From Calliopum simillimum (taxonomy: Eukaryota; Arthropoda; Insecta; Diptera; Lauxaniidae), in assembly GCA_951812925.1 (NCBI GenBank), contig OX638370.1:22435964-22499963 (forward strand): a stretch of DNA of 64,000 nt, given 5' to 3'. The notes under the pieces were generated by a model. The model had not been told where the DNA came from, searched no databases, and saw nothing but the letters and a program-made list of their open reading frames with translations. Of this stretch, positions 10,376-19,775 are shown in pieces; positions within the stretch are counted from its first letter, which is position 1; the number at the start of each line of letters is the position of its first letter. The position numbers were made by a program, and so were the translations under genes.

Positions 10376-12645
10376 CATTATTATTATTATTATTATTATT
10401 TATTTAGTATAATATTAGCATATAAGAATTACAATTTTCTTTTAAATGCAATGAAATTATTTAAAAATTTAACTGAAAATTAAATCACATTAAAGTATTT
10501 AACATTTTGACATTTAATTTTTACGAGATTAACAGTTTTTTCAAAATTAAAGGGAGAAATAGAGAAAAAATTAAATAAATTAAATAACTTAAAGAAAGAA
10601 ATAAAAATAATGAATAAACTAGAGAAGAATATAGATTAGGAAAAATGATTGAAAAGTAATTGCTTAAATTTATTGCTATTAGTTACAAATTTTATTTCAC
10701 GAGGTAGAGAATTCCACAGACGCACAGTGCTAACGAAAAAAAGTCTTGATGAGCTTAAATACTTAAAAAAAGGGAGAATAAGATTCAAGTTTCTCGATGA
10801 GTGACAGAAATGTATTTTATTATATAAATAGGATGGAGTTTTGGTGTAAATGATTTTGTGCAAAAATGTTAAATTTCTAATATTAAGATAATCGGCTATA
10901 CTACAATTTAGAATGAGCTTACTGTATTGTGAGGTGCGATCAAATCTTTTGAGGCCATACACGAAACGTGTAATGTTATTATAGGCTACCTGCAATTTTT
11001 GAAAGGAGCAGGAGTCGAGCCTACTGTAAACAACTTCAGAATATGTTATAAGAGGGACGACCATCTGCACTGCAAGAAGCCTTCTAGTTTCAACAGGCAC
11101 AAATGAAGAAGTCATTCTTAAATTACGCAAAGCATAGTAAACTTTACTTAACATGGAATTAACATGGTCATTGCATGTTAAGGAATTATTTAAAACAAAC
11201 CCAAGATTGGTAGCTTTGCTTACAATAGATAGTTTTTTGCCATTCAAAAGGATATCAGGTAACTCTTCAATGGCGTAAGAAGTTTTTGAAATTGGTAACA
11301 CATAGGACTTCGCAGGATTAATATTCAATTTATTCAAAACAGCCCACTCGCAAATATTCTTAAGGTCTTCATTCAATCTACAACACAAGTCCTCAATAAG
11401 ACCAATTGGTCTAGACAAATAGAGTTGAAGGTCATCTGCGTACGCATGCATAGCAACATTTTTAGTTACAGAAAAAATGTCGTTAATGAAAAGGGAAAAT
11501 AGAAGTGGACCAAGGACTGAACCCTGCGGTACTCCACTTCTGATAGTCATATAGCTGGAGTAAGCACTACCAACTTTAACCCTCTGCGTTCTATTACTCA
11601 AATAGCTTTCGATAAGTTTAACCGCTGGAAGTGAAAACCCAAAAAGACGTCTTATTTTTTGGCAAAGTAAAGTATGGTCAACACTGTCGAAGGCCTTTGA
11701 AAAGTCCAATAGACATAGTAGAGTCAGATAATCTTTATCAAATGATATACGAATATCATCCGTTATTTTTAATACAGCAGTAGAACAGCTGTGCCCTACC
11801 CGAAAACCAGACTGAAAATCAGAGATAAGCTTATATCTGTTTACAAAAGAAAAAATCTGCTCCGCCATTAATGCCTCACAAACCTTCGAAAGAGATGAAA
11901 GCAGACTTATTGGTCTGAAATCGCAGGCCTCACTAGCAGAAGATTTTTTAGCGATTGGAATAATCGAAGCAACTTTCCACAGATCAGGGTAGCAAGAGCT
12001 CGTAATACAGTGGTTTATAATGTGGGTCAAAGGGCTAAGGATAAAAGGCAACACTATTTTTATAAATTTCAAAGAAATACCATCTTCACCAGTTGCGTTT
12101 GATTTCATTCTTAATATTTTTCTAGCCACATCGGATTCACAAACAGCAGTAAATTCAAAAGAACTTGGTACACTTAGTGGTGGCGGTAATTCCTGACAAT
12201 TTACATTAACGACAGGATTTCCCACGAAATAGTTGTTAAGTACATCGGGGTCAATCTTGCAGACTATGTTACTTTTATTACCAATACCAATTCCTCTTAA
12301 ATTCCGCCAAAGTATTCTAGTAGGTAAGGCTGTATTCAATTTGGACATATAAAATCTTTTTTTTGATATTCTGACAGCAGCAGTGGCTTTATTACGAGCA
12401 ATTCTATGTTTTTCCCAATTGCGAGTACACGGATTTCTTTTCCACTGGGTGTAAGTTTTATTGCGCTCATTAAGAGCTGAAATAACAGGCCTGGTGAACC
12501 ATGGGCAGGAGGTATTAGCCACTCGTACTCTACGTTGAGGAACATGAGTGTCAAACAAATAGTTTAGTGCCGCATAGAAAAAGTTTAATTTTTCATTCAC
12601 TGAGCTCATGAGCCAGCAATCACTCCATTGTGAGCTGTGATTTTT
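10376..12645 (-). mobile_element. 5'-truncated non-LTR retrotransposon (LINE) with (TAA)n tail
   Basis: Minus-strand element. It starts near 12645, where the frame is first closed by a TAA, and lacks the apurinic endonuclease domain expected upstream. It ends in a (TAA)n microsatellite (plus 10376-10407), the tail type seen in I, CR1 and related clades. A 230-base 3' UTR separates stop and tail. The long open frame argues for recent insertion. The clade is not certain. Confidence 0.8.
10636..12609 (-). CDS. Reverse transcriptase of the truncated non-LTR retrotransposon (657 aa)
   Basis: Residues 1-170 form the linker that normally follows the endonuclease. The reverse transcriptase domain covers about 185-450. 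Visible motifs in order: ACDFRPISLLSSLSKVCE (RT1 region), GFRVGHSCSTAV, LLDFSKAFDSVDHTLL with the first catalytic Asp, SGVPQGSVLGPLLF, and AYADDLQLY with the catalytic YADD. The C-terminal 200 residues are the thumb/connection region, and there is no RNase H. The chosen Met is simply the first in the open frame; the native protein would start further upstream. No stop codon or frameshift interrupts the domain, so only 5' truncation makes this copy defective. The enzyme would copy its own RNA at a nicked chromosomal target. Confidence 0.85.
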   Translation of the reverse strand: MSSVNEKLNFFYAALNYLFDTHVPQRRVRVANTSCPWFTRPVISALNERNKTYTQWKRNPCTRNWEKHRIARNKATAAVRISKKRFYMSKLNTALPTRILWRNLRGIGIGNKSNIVCKIDPDVLNNYFVGNPVVNVNCQELPPPLSVPSSFEFTAVCESDVARKILRMKSNATGEDGISLKFIKIVLPFILSPLTHIINHCITSSCYPDLWKVASIIPIAKKSSASEACDFRPISLLSSLSKVCEALMAEQIFSFVNRYKLISDFQSGFRVGHSCSTAVLKITDDIRISFDKDYLTLLCLLDFSKAFDSVDHTLLCQKIRRLFGFSLPAVKLIESYLSNRTQRVKVGSAYSSYMTIRSGVPQGSVLGPLLFSLFINDIFSVTKNVAMHAYADDLQLYLSRPIGLIEDLCCRLNEDLKNICEWAVLNKLNINPAKSYVLPISKTSYAIEELPDILLNGKKLSIVSKATNLGFVLNNSLTCNDHVNSMLSKVYYALRNLRMTSSFVPVETRRLLAVQMVVPLITYSEVVYSRLDSCSFQKLQVAYNNITRFVYGLKRFDRTSQYSKLILNCSIADYLNIRNLTFLHKIIYTKTPSYLYNKIHFCHSSRNLNLILPFFKYLSSSRLFFVSTVRLWNSLPREIKFVTNSNKFKQLLFNHFS

Positions 12646-12915
12646 TTGAAAACATTAAACAGGTTTGGTTAAATTTAGAATTTTTTATTGAATGAAGTTC
12701 ACGGTGATTCAGTAGACGTTATTGATAACTGACAGCACAGAGGTTCCTTTATGCAAAACAAAATTTTAAGAATTTGTATTGCAAATGCGTATTTATACAC
12801 CAAAGTGCAGTAGGTGCAAATCTATGTCAATCTTTTATTGCATGGCAAATATTACCATAATTTGATATAAATTATGAAATTTTTTATTCGATTTAGATGA
12901 ACTTAGTATGTGCTA

Positions 12916-13233
12916 CACAGTAAAAAGTTTGAGGATAAAGTATAAACTTTGGATTTGTATGCATTATAAGAATTTAACTCCGATTTCATTAAAATTTGGT
13001 ACATTCACACAAAAAGATGATAGTTTGTTTACTTTTTCTAGTTTTGATTAACTTTAGTATTGATTTAAAACTGTTTTCTATTAAATTCCGTTGTTTTCCA
13101 AAACAGTTTGAAATTTATACCAGAAAAGTATGAAATTTATTCCAAAATAGTTTGAAATTAATACATTTTTGGCATTGTTCTACGATATATAAATACTTTT
13201 TGGTTTTAAAATTAAACTAACATTTTTACTGTG
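12916..13233. mobile_element. Possible MITE with CACAGTAAAAA termini
   Basis: CACAGTAAAAA at 12916 is matched by its complement TTTTTACTGTG ending at 13233 (11 bp). Internal sequence from about 13110 to 13230 recurs at 13915-14045, so at least part of it is a dispersed repeat. No clear target duplication. Confidence 0.35.
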
Positions 13234-13304
13234 TTGTTTCGTTTCATGCAAAAAGTGCAAGATTGGTAAATTGTGACAAATATTCCTTCACATTCCTTTA
13301 ACTC

Positions 13305-13565
13305 CTAGGAGGAGCATAGGGCCAATATGAAACGTCTCCGTTTGTTACGATCCCTTGCGATGACTTTAATCTCTTGCCACGACTTTCCCGATTCTTGTAT
13401 TTCCTTTTCCAGCGACCTATTCCAGTTGGTTTTGGGTCTACCAAGTCCTCTACTGCCTTGTAGATTCCACTCAAGAGCCTGGCGACAAACTTTGCTATGT
13501 GGTTTTCGGTGAGTGTGACCAATCTGTCTCCACTTGCGTAGCTTGACCTCGTTTGCTATAGCCCT
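13305..13565 (-). pseudogene. 3' end of an RTE-type LINE: reverse transcriptase C-terminus
   Basis: The minus strand reads without interruption from about 13565 to a TAG at 13305-13307. It gives the characteristic tail of RTE-like reverse transcriptases: an RQALEWNLQG block, GRPKTNWNRSLEKEIQESGK, SWQEIKVIARDRNK and a terminal ALCSS. The catalytic domain is missing, so this is a 5'-truncated copy. Two further copies of the same 3' end lie at 14976-15019 and 33790-33895. Those keep an (ATAC)n-type tail, which is degenerate here. Confidence 0.7.
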
Positions 13566-13914
13566 CTGAATCCTTCACATAACTGTCTATATATCATTAA
13601 CTTTCTTAACCGATTTTGATGTTCGTTTTCAATCAGGCTATAAGCACAAGGTATTTGGTATTTTAGTATTTGAAAATAGTGCTAAATTTTGTAATATTTT
13701 AGTTCTAAAAACGCTCCACGGCTTACATTTTTAAACTTTCAAAATATATTTTGTGGAAAAAAAAATAAGCAACCTTTCATATGAACTAAAAATTAAGATG
13801 GTATGCCTTGTGGCTTAGAAGTTATGATTCTTTGAACATTTCAAACACCCACTTTTATTTACTTATCTTACTTTTGATTCCCTTTAGAATTGAATCCCGA
13901 TTTTTTTTACAAAA

Positions 13915-14045
13915 AAAGCTTAAAATTTATACCATAAAAGTATGAAATTTATTCCAAAATAGTTTAAAATTAATACTTTTTTTGACATTGTTCTATATAA
14001 ACAGTTTTTGGTTTCAAAATTAAACTAACATTTTTACTCTGTATA
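13915..14045. repeat. Second copy of a dispersed repeat (first at 13110-13230)
   Basis: Both copies share AAGTATGAAATTTATTCC, a FAAATTAATAC-type block in nucleotide form (AAATTAATAC) and AAATTAAACTAACATTTTTA, in the same order and strand. A linked segment ending ATAAGCACAA is also shared (about 13620-13650 and 14140-14167), so roughly 800 bp may be duplicated in broken form. Confidence 0.5.
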
Positions 14046-14212
14046 TGTAATATGTCGAAACTGCTTCACAAAACTCACAAAAATGGTACATAACAAGGAC
14101 ATTTCTTAATTGATTTTCATGTTCTGACCTATTTTGGAAAGTTAGTGAATCAGGGTATAAGCACAAAGTAAGTTTTCCGCTATATAGCAAAGAGAACGAT
14201 TTTTACTAATTT

Positions 14213-14966
14213 TTATACCCTACACCCAGGGTATATTCTCTTTGTCCTTCCGTTTGTAACGCAGAGAAGGAGGCGTGGCAGATATAGAAAAGTATATATA
14301 TTCTTGATCAGCGTCATCTCCTGAGTTGATATAGCCATGTCCGTCTGTCTGGCTGGGTGGCTGGCTGTGTGTGGAAATAAATTTTTTGGGAAAACTAAGC
14401 AAGATAATTCAATGAAATTCGGTGCACAGCCTCTGTCATAAAAGTTAGTTCGGACGATTGAAAATGAACGAAATCGGTCATCGGACACGCCTACCGCCCA
14501 TACAAAAAATAAATTTAAAATGCAACTTTTGGATTATTTTTCTCGATAATGCAACCAAAATACCCATGAATACTACGAATTGTAATCGCAAGCTCAGAGC
14601 AAAAACTGGGCAAATTCGGACAAGAGGACGTGACACCTCTCATATAAGCAAAAGCTTCAAAACGCTATACTAAACCGTTTTTTGAGATAATCGAACTAAA
14701 TTTTACTCAAACACTAAGAATTATAAATGCAAGCTCTAAGCAAAAACTGGATAAAATCGGACAAAAGGGCGTGGCACCTCCCATATAAGCAAAAAGTTCA
14801 AAATGCTATACTTAAAACATTTTTTGAGATAATCCAACCAAATTTCACTCAAATACTAAGAACCATAAATTCAAACTCTGAGAAAAAACTTGGTGAATTC
14901 GGACAAGAGGGCGTGGCACCTCCCATACTGTGTAGGGTATTTAATGTTTGGCCAGGCCAAAGGTAA
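14213..14966. repeat. Dispersed dipteran repeat with three ~140-bp tandem units
   Basis: The left part (14213-14400) has the TATATATTCTTGATCA and ATAGCCATGTCCGTCTGTCTG-type phrases common in fly dispersed repeats. From about 14585 a unit of about 140 bp recurs three times. Each unit contains GGACAAGAGGGCGTGGCACC or a variant (near 14620, 14762 and 14905) followed by CCCATATAAGCAAAA. Open frames across it are by-products of the tandem repeats. Confidence 0.6.
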
Positions 14967-14975
14967 CACCCTTAC

Positions 14976-15019
14976 TATGTATGTATGTATTCTCCTTTAA
15001 CTCCTAGGAGGAGCATAGG
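14976..15019 (-). mobile_element. Minimal 3' end of the RTE-type LINE
   Basis: On the minus strand the terminal coding bases, stop and GGAGTTAAAGGAGAATACAT tail are preserved, followed by (ATAC)n. It is the same end as at 13305 and 33790, here truncated to under 50 bp. Confidence 0.6.
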
Positions 15020-15447
15020 ATCATCTTAAGTATTTTTTCTGGAGAGAATACAAAACTATCCTTCATATCTGCAACTCAATACTACAACTAGTTAACTCCT
15101 AAGTCATTTTTATTGGAATAAGTATTCTTTGATATTTTCATGGCTTGGTGCACAATCCTGTCCAACCAGAGTTCTCTATTCTCACCATTGCAAAGTTAAA
15201 AGAAAAAAAACACAACAAGAAATATCGAAATTCAGTGTAAATTCAAATTTTCAAAAAATCTAAATTGAGTTATAGTAAAACTAAAAAATTGGAGTTACCT
15301 ACCTACTTAGTTGTTATATTGCGGTAACGATTTAAATCCAATACAAAGATAGTATCTTTAAAGAACTGGGTGTTATAATGTTTTAAGCATTTCAAAACGT
15401 AGACCACTTCTATAGTCTATTTAAATAAAAAAAAAAAAAAAATATTA

Positions 15448-16097
15448 GGACTATTCCGGCAACAGTCTTAGAGCTGTCAAACACCACACCACCGTCTTAA
15501 CTAAAACAAAAGTCGTAACTAAGATGTTTTGGTGTTCCGGTAGCAGTTAGAAAGCTCATTTCCGTCTTTACAAAGAAAACTTCTAAGACCTGCTATCTAG
15601 TAGGTCTTAGAGGTCTTAGAGCTGTCTTAAAGCTGTCTTAGAGCTATTAGTTGCTTGCTGTCAAAATTTTGTGATGTGAAAAAATTAAAAATTAAGAAAC
15701 ATTTTATTTTATTGCTTCTTTTTAATTTTTTATCATAAAACAGCTGCCTAAGATGTAGCAGCTGTTAAATTTTTGTTTGTGATATTGAAAAAGTAAAAAA
15801 CTGTACAAAATTATAGTTATTTTAGTTTAATTTTTGTTCTAATGGTTAAAAAAGAAAAGAAAATTTTGTGTAAAAACATGTGGCAACAATTTTTGCACAA
15901 TATTATAACGCGTCGCGCCAGAAGCATACCTTATTTTGCACAATTTGACAAGTACACCACGAAAGTTTTTGTGTGCGAAATTTATGAGCTTTTTCTATAA
16001 AACTTTTTCGTCAGAATACCAAAAGTCTTAGGAAGTCTCAGAAGGTATTTCTGAATTGTATTACGAAAGACTTTCTGCTGTCTTAAACGGAATAGCC
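15448..16097. mobile_element. MITE-like element with internal GTCTTAGAG repeats
   Basis: The ends are GGACTATTCCG at 15448 and the complement of GGCTATTCCG ending at 16097. The left third has many copies of GTCTTAGAG/CTGTCTTA (15465-15650), and AGTCTTAGGAAGTCT returns near the right end. Such subterminal repeats are typical of hAT-type non-autonomous elements. No target duplication was found, so superfamily is open. Confidence 0.5.
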
Positions 16098-16239
16098 ATG
16101 TTTAGTATAGTATAGTTTTTAGTATAGTTTTTTTCTCTTATCCTAATTGTCATGATTTTCTAAGTTGAAAAATGAATAGAATTTTGGATTCTTGCAAATA
16201 ATGACTAAAAGTTCATAAGATTAGTATAAGTTAAAAAAT

Positions 16240-16480
16240 TATATTGATCGGATAACGTAATGTATACTAGAATCGCGCAATGGCAAAAATTTGACCATAA
16301 ATGTATTAAATAATTTTTGTACTTTTTGGACAGTTTTAGTACTTTTTTTTGCTATTTGGAACAAAATGGTACATGCGAAACGAAAATAAAAAAAAAAAAC
16401 AGTAAGTCAGTGTCAGCCAGCTTTTCAGCTCTGTGTGACCGCGTATTCTGTTGTTGTTAATATTGAAAAATTTGCATTTA
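16240..16480 (+). repeat. Dispersed repeat; inverted copy inside dila intron at 56680-56945
   Basis: The block with AAATGTATTAAATAATTTT, then GTACTTTTTGGACAGTTT and TAGTACTTTTTTTGC, recurs as its complement at 56850-56905. A second shared block, CTCTGTGTGACCGCGTAT near 16430, matches the complement of 56698-56716 with one change. So at least 240 bp belongs to one interspersed family. Confidence 0.6.
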
Positions 16481-17790
16481 ATTTTATCTGGCTAATGGCA
16501 AATTATTGAAATAATATAAACTTTGTGCACATTTGCACACAAATACCTTTCTAATGGTGTATAATTCAAAGTCGTGCTCCATTTCTAACATAGTAAAAAA
16601 GGTACGACAAATTTTTGTCTTGTCTTTAACTATCAAACAGGGTAATTTTGAAATCTTACAAATTATGTCCCCCTTGCTGCGAAAATATTTTATGGACGGC
16701 CTCTTACAAATGACACGTTCGTCTCTTTCTTTAACTTTGACCTCTGCTCATGTGAGCTTAAACTTAAACGTGTCGCTTACTGGTAGCTTTATGTGTAAAT
16801 TATAATCAAGCTCAAGAATATTCTACAAATATCTGGCATTTTCGCTAACTTGATACTGAAAATTAGAGCAAGTCATCAAGTGCCTTTCGAGTTTTGTCAC
16901 AAAAAAATCATAGTAATTGACATTGAAATTGCGATATCGATTAATTGTTTGACAAATTTTAAACGATATTTTTCTTCCATCTTTCCCCTGCACAGTGGTT
17001 ATAAATGACAATTTGTATATTTTGAAATTAATTAATTACTTGCAAGTTAATTTTTGTCAATGCATTCAAAACAAAAGAAATAAATGCTTCATTAGATCAC
17101 AACACTTTATCAAAGGTAATTAAGGGAATTAGACTTTAGTTTTTATGTGGCCATAATTAATTTGAAAAAATTTGTTTGAACCGGTATTAATAATTAATAA
17201 AAAATGAAGATGATGATGATGAAGATGATGAGTGGATGTGATTTCATTATCATTTTTCTTTTTCTACTACATCATCGAATCATCGTTTGCATGATGCGAT
17301 GAGGTGAAAGTAAAAGTATCTTATGACTATAAGTTATTTGCTTGGGTCTATTTGTTACCTTTTGATTTTCCGCATAAAATTACTGCAGATTTGAATGTTA
17401 TGATGAGATAGACCTACATATTTTCAGCACATAATGAGAGCACAATATTTAAGTTAATTAATTTATTTCTTGTAATATTTTTAACAAATAGCAATTTTAA
17501 TAAAAGCAAAAAATTTCAATGGTAACAGATATCTCAGCGATTTTAAAAAAATTTCGCAAACACAACTTATCATTTACCAATGTATAAAATAAGATAAACG
17601 CTTAAAGCAACAAAGCTTTGTTGGGCTATTTTTTGTGAAATCATAATTATTGAAACTTAGTTTGATGAATTAATGAACAGGTAGATCAACTACTAAAAAG
17701 CTTTCCGTATGACAAAACACACGTTCATTTAAGAAATCTCGAATTTTGTGAAATTTCATGATCTGAAAGCTCTTAGCACTTCTTAAGTGA
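16481..17790. other. Intergenic, no gene recognised
   Basis: AT-rich DNA with a short GATGATGATGAAGATGATGA microsatellite at about 17210-17231. Open frames at 16533-16805 and 16823-17011 have no recognisable family features. Confidence 0.4.
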
Positions 17791-18173
17791 TTTAGGTCTC
17801 CCAAAATGAAATGAATCACTTTCGGGAGCTTTTTAGGAGAGACATTCTAGCTTAAGAGGACTTTATAGAACTATGAAATAGTATATAATGCCACAAAACA
17901 CAGACCTTAGTCCCTCACAAAATCAAAAACATTGGAAATTTTGCTATGATTATTATAAACTAGACACTCGTGGTTTTTGGAACTTTATTGAACTATTCAA
18001 AAGACCTTTCTCTATATTAATATGAAATTAACCATTTCGGGGTGACTTTATAGAACTATTCAAAAGCATAATGCCTAAAAAAACAGTCAACTTGAAACTC
18101 CTTACAAGATGAAGTACCTTGTAGACTTTTCCTAAAATACTATGAAATTAATCATTTAAAGTTCGGAGTAACT

Positions 18174-18757
18174 TTACACAGAGAAAACAACATTGTCAAA
18201 AGTGGCAGAAACGTAGTTATTTTAACAACGTGCAACCCAAATTTTGAGCATGGCTCGTTCGTAGCTGTTTTAAAAACGCGCGTTGTTAAATGAGTTTCAA
18301 CTACGTTCGTGAGTGATTTTACAACGCGCGTTGCTAAATAAAATACAAAAAAAATATATATAAATATTTTTTTGTTTGGTATTGGGGAAATTTGAACCTG
18401 AAACCTATCGTGTGATAAGTAGATGCGGACGTTAACGAACTCAGACACTGCCATCATTATTGTGAGTTTGACTGAAAGCTTTTTTGACTACGTTTCGTAG
18501 CTGTTTTACATTTCACTACGTTTCGAGGTGTTTCGACCACGTTTTGTTGCTGATTTGAATTTAACAACGCTTGGCAACCAGTGTTGCTAAATAAGTTTCA
18601 ACCACGTTCGTGTGTAATTTAGCAACGCACCATACAAATATGATCCAGGAGCGTTGTTAAATCTAAATCAGTCACGAAACGTAGTTAAAACACTCACAAT
18701 CGTTGTAGAAACACATTTAGCTACGCAAGTTATGCTTTTTTTCTTCGCTCTGCGTAT
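18174..18757. mobile_element. MITE with dense CGTTGTTAAAT/ACTACGTTCG subterminal motifs
   Basis: Ends carry CAGAG (18178) and its complement CTCTG (about 18750), which fits hAT-type ends. The interior is unusual: AACAACG, GCGTTGTTAAAT, ACTACGTTCGTG and AACGTAGT-type words recur more than fifteen times in both orientations. A tRNA-like segment sits in the middle. It is inserted in the ~125-bp tandem array. No 8-bp duplication could be confirmed. Confidence 0.5.
18362..18455 (-). repeat. tRNA-like segment (possible SINE head or tRNA pseudogene)
   Basis: On the minus strand an A-box-like TGTCTGAGTTCGTTAACG is followed by a B-box-like GGTTCAAATTT at tRNA spacing. An A-rich stretch follows (T-rich on the plus strand near 18340-18375). 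Arm pairing is too poor for a working tRNA. Confidence 0.4.
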
Positions 18758-18784
18758 ATACATATTCAAAAGCATAGTACGTGG

Positions 18785-18995
18785 GCTACTATACATATTT
18801 CTGACCTAATAATGAAAATGCGAATATTTATCATCAAGAATGGTTTTATTGTTTTTCAAAGTATTCTCCAGCATGATTTATACACTTTTGCATGCGCTCG
18901 AACCAATTGTCGAAGCACTTTTTCCACTCCGATTGAGACACCTCCAAAACATGGTTTTTGAACGCTTCAACAACATCAGATCGTGGAGCCATTCG
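18785..18995 (-). pseudogene. Mariner transposase C-terminal scrap with its 3' end
   Basis: The minus strand from about 18995 to 18842 reads SEWKKCFDNWFERMQKCINH then AGEYFEKQ and a stop. This is the conserved C-terminus of mauritiana-type mariner transposases. Beyond the stop lies TTATTAGGTCAGAAATATGT, resembling a mariner terminal repeat. The rest of the element is gone. It sits within the ~125-bp tandem array. Confidence 0.7.
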
Positions 18996-19775
18996 CAAGA
19001 TCAGGAACTTTGGAGACTTTTTCGAGATAATTATAAAGCTGGATTTTCCTAGTACGGGGGGACTTTGTAGAAGTATTCAAAACCATAATACTTCGAAAAA
19101 TCAGAGACCTTGAAGCTCATTACAAAACTAAGTAGCTTGGAGACTTTTCAAAGGTTATTATGAAACTGAACTTTTATAGTTCGGGGTGACTTAACAAAAC
19201 TATTCAAAAGCATTATACCTAAAAAAAAAAAATAAAAATATACAAATCATAGAACTTGTATATTTTTCTGATATTTGTATGAAGCTGGGCATTTCTATTT
19301 CTATTATGGTGGGACTTTATAAAACTATTTAAAAATATATTACCCCAAAAAATCGCAGACCTTGTGGCACAAGAACTTTAAATAATTTTTCGAAATTATT
19401 ATGAATCTGGATAGTTATAGCTCGGAGTTACTTTAAACAACAATTCAAAATTATAACAACTAACGCCCTTCACAAGATTAGGAACCTGGAAAATTCTTCT
19501 TAAATTATTATGAAGCTGGACATTTATTGTATTGGGAAACTTCATAGAACTATTCAGAAAAAATTGCCTCAAAAAGTAAAAATTTTGGAACGCTCCTGAA
19601 AAACAAAACCCTTGGGGATTTTAGAGTTTCGTTTAATTTTACGAATTTCAAGAGTCATTGAAATGTACATTCTTTGCATTAAGTTGTAACGTTAAGGGTG
19701 GGACATTCTTTATATTATTTAATTTCTACTTTATCAAATACTAAAACATTTCCTGAATTTTCTTTCTAATTTCAG

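Larger units (their letters stand above)
17800..19610. repeat. Degenerate ~125-bp tandem array, interrupted twice
   Basis: The unit contains GAACTATTCAAAAGCATAAT, then AAAAATCAGAGACCTTG, TTACAAGAT, GGAGACTTTTC and ATTATGAAGCTGGACATT in fixed order. Copies begin near 17868, 17990, 18050, 18763, 19065, 19195, 19315, 19435 and 19550. The array is broken by a MITE (18174-18757) and by a mariner scrap (about 18785-18995); the unit resumes in register after each. It ends about 160 bp before the splice acceptor of the gene at 19776, so it lies in that gene's intron. Confidence 0.65.

Noticed and set aside
13298..13522. 74-codon minus-strand frame as a gene
   Set aside because: The correct frame here is the RTE reverse transcriptase tail, offset from this one.
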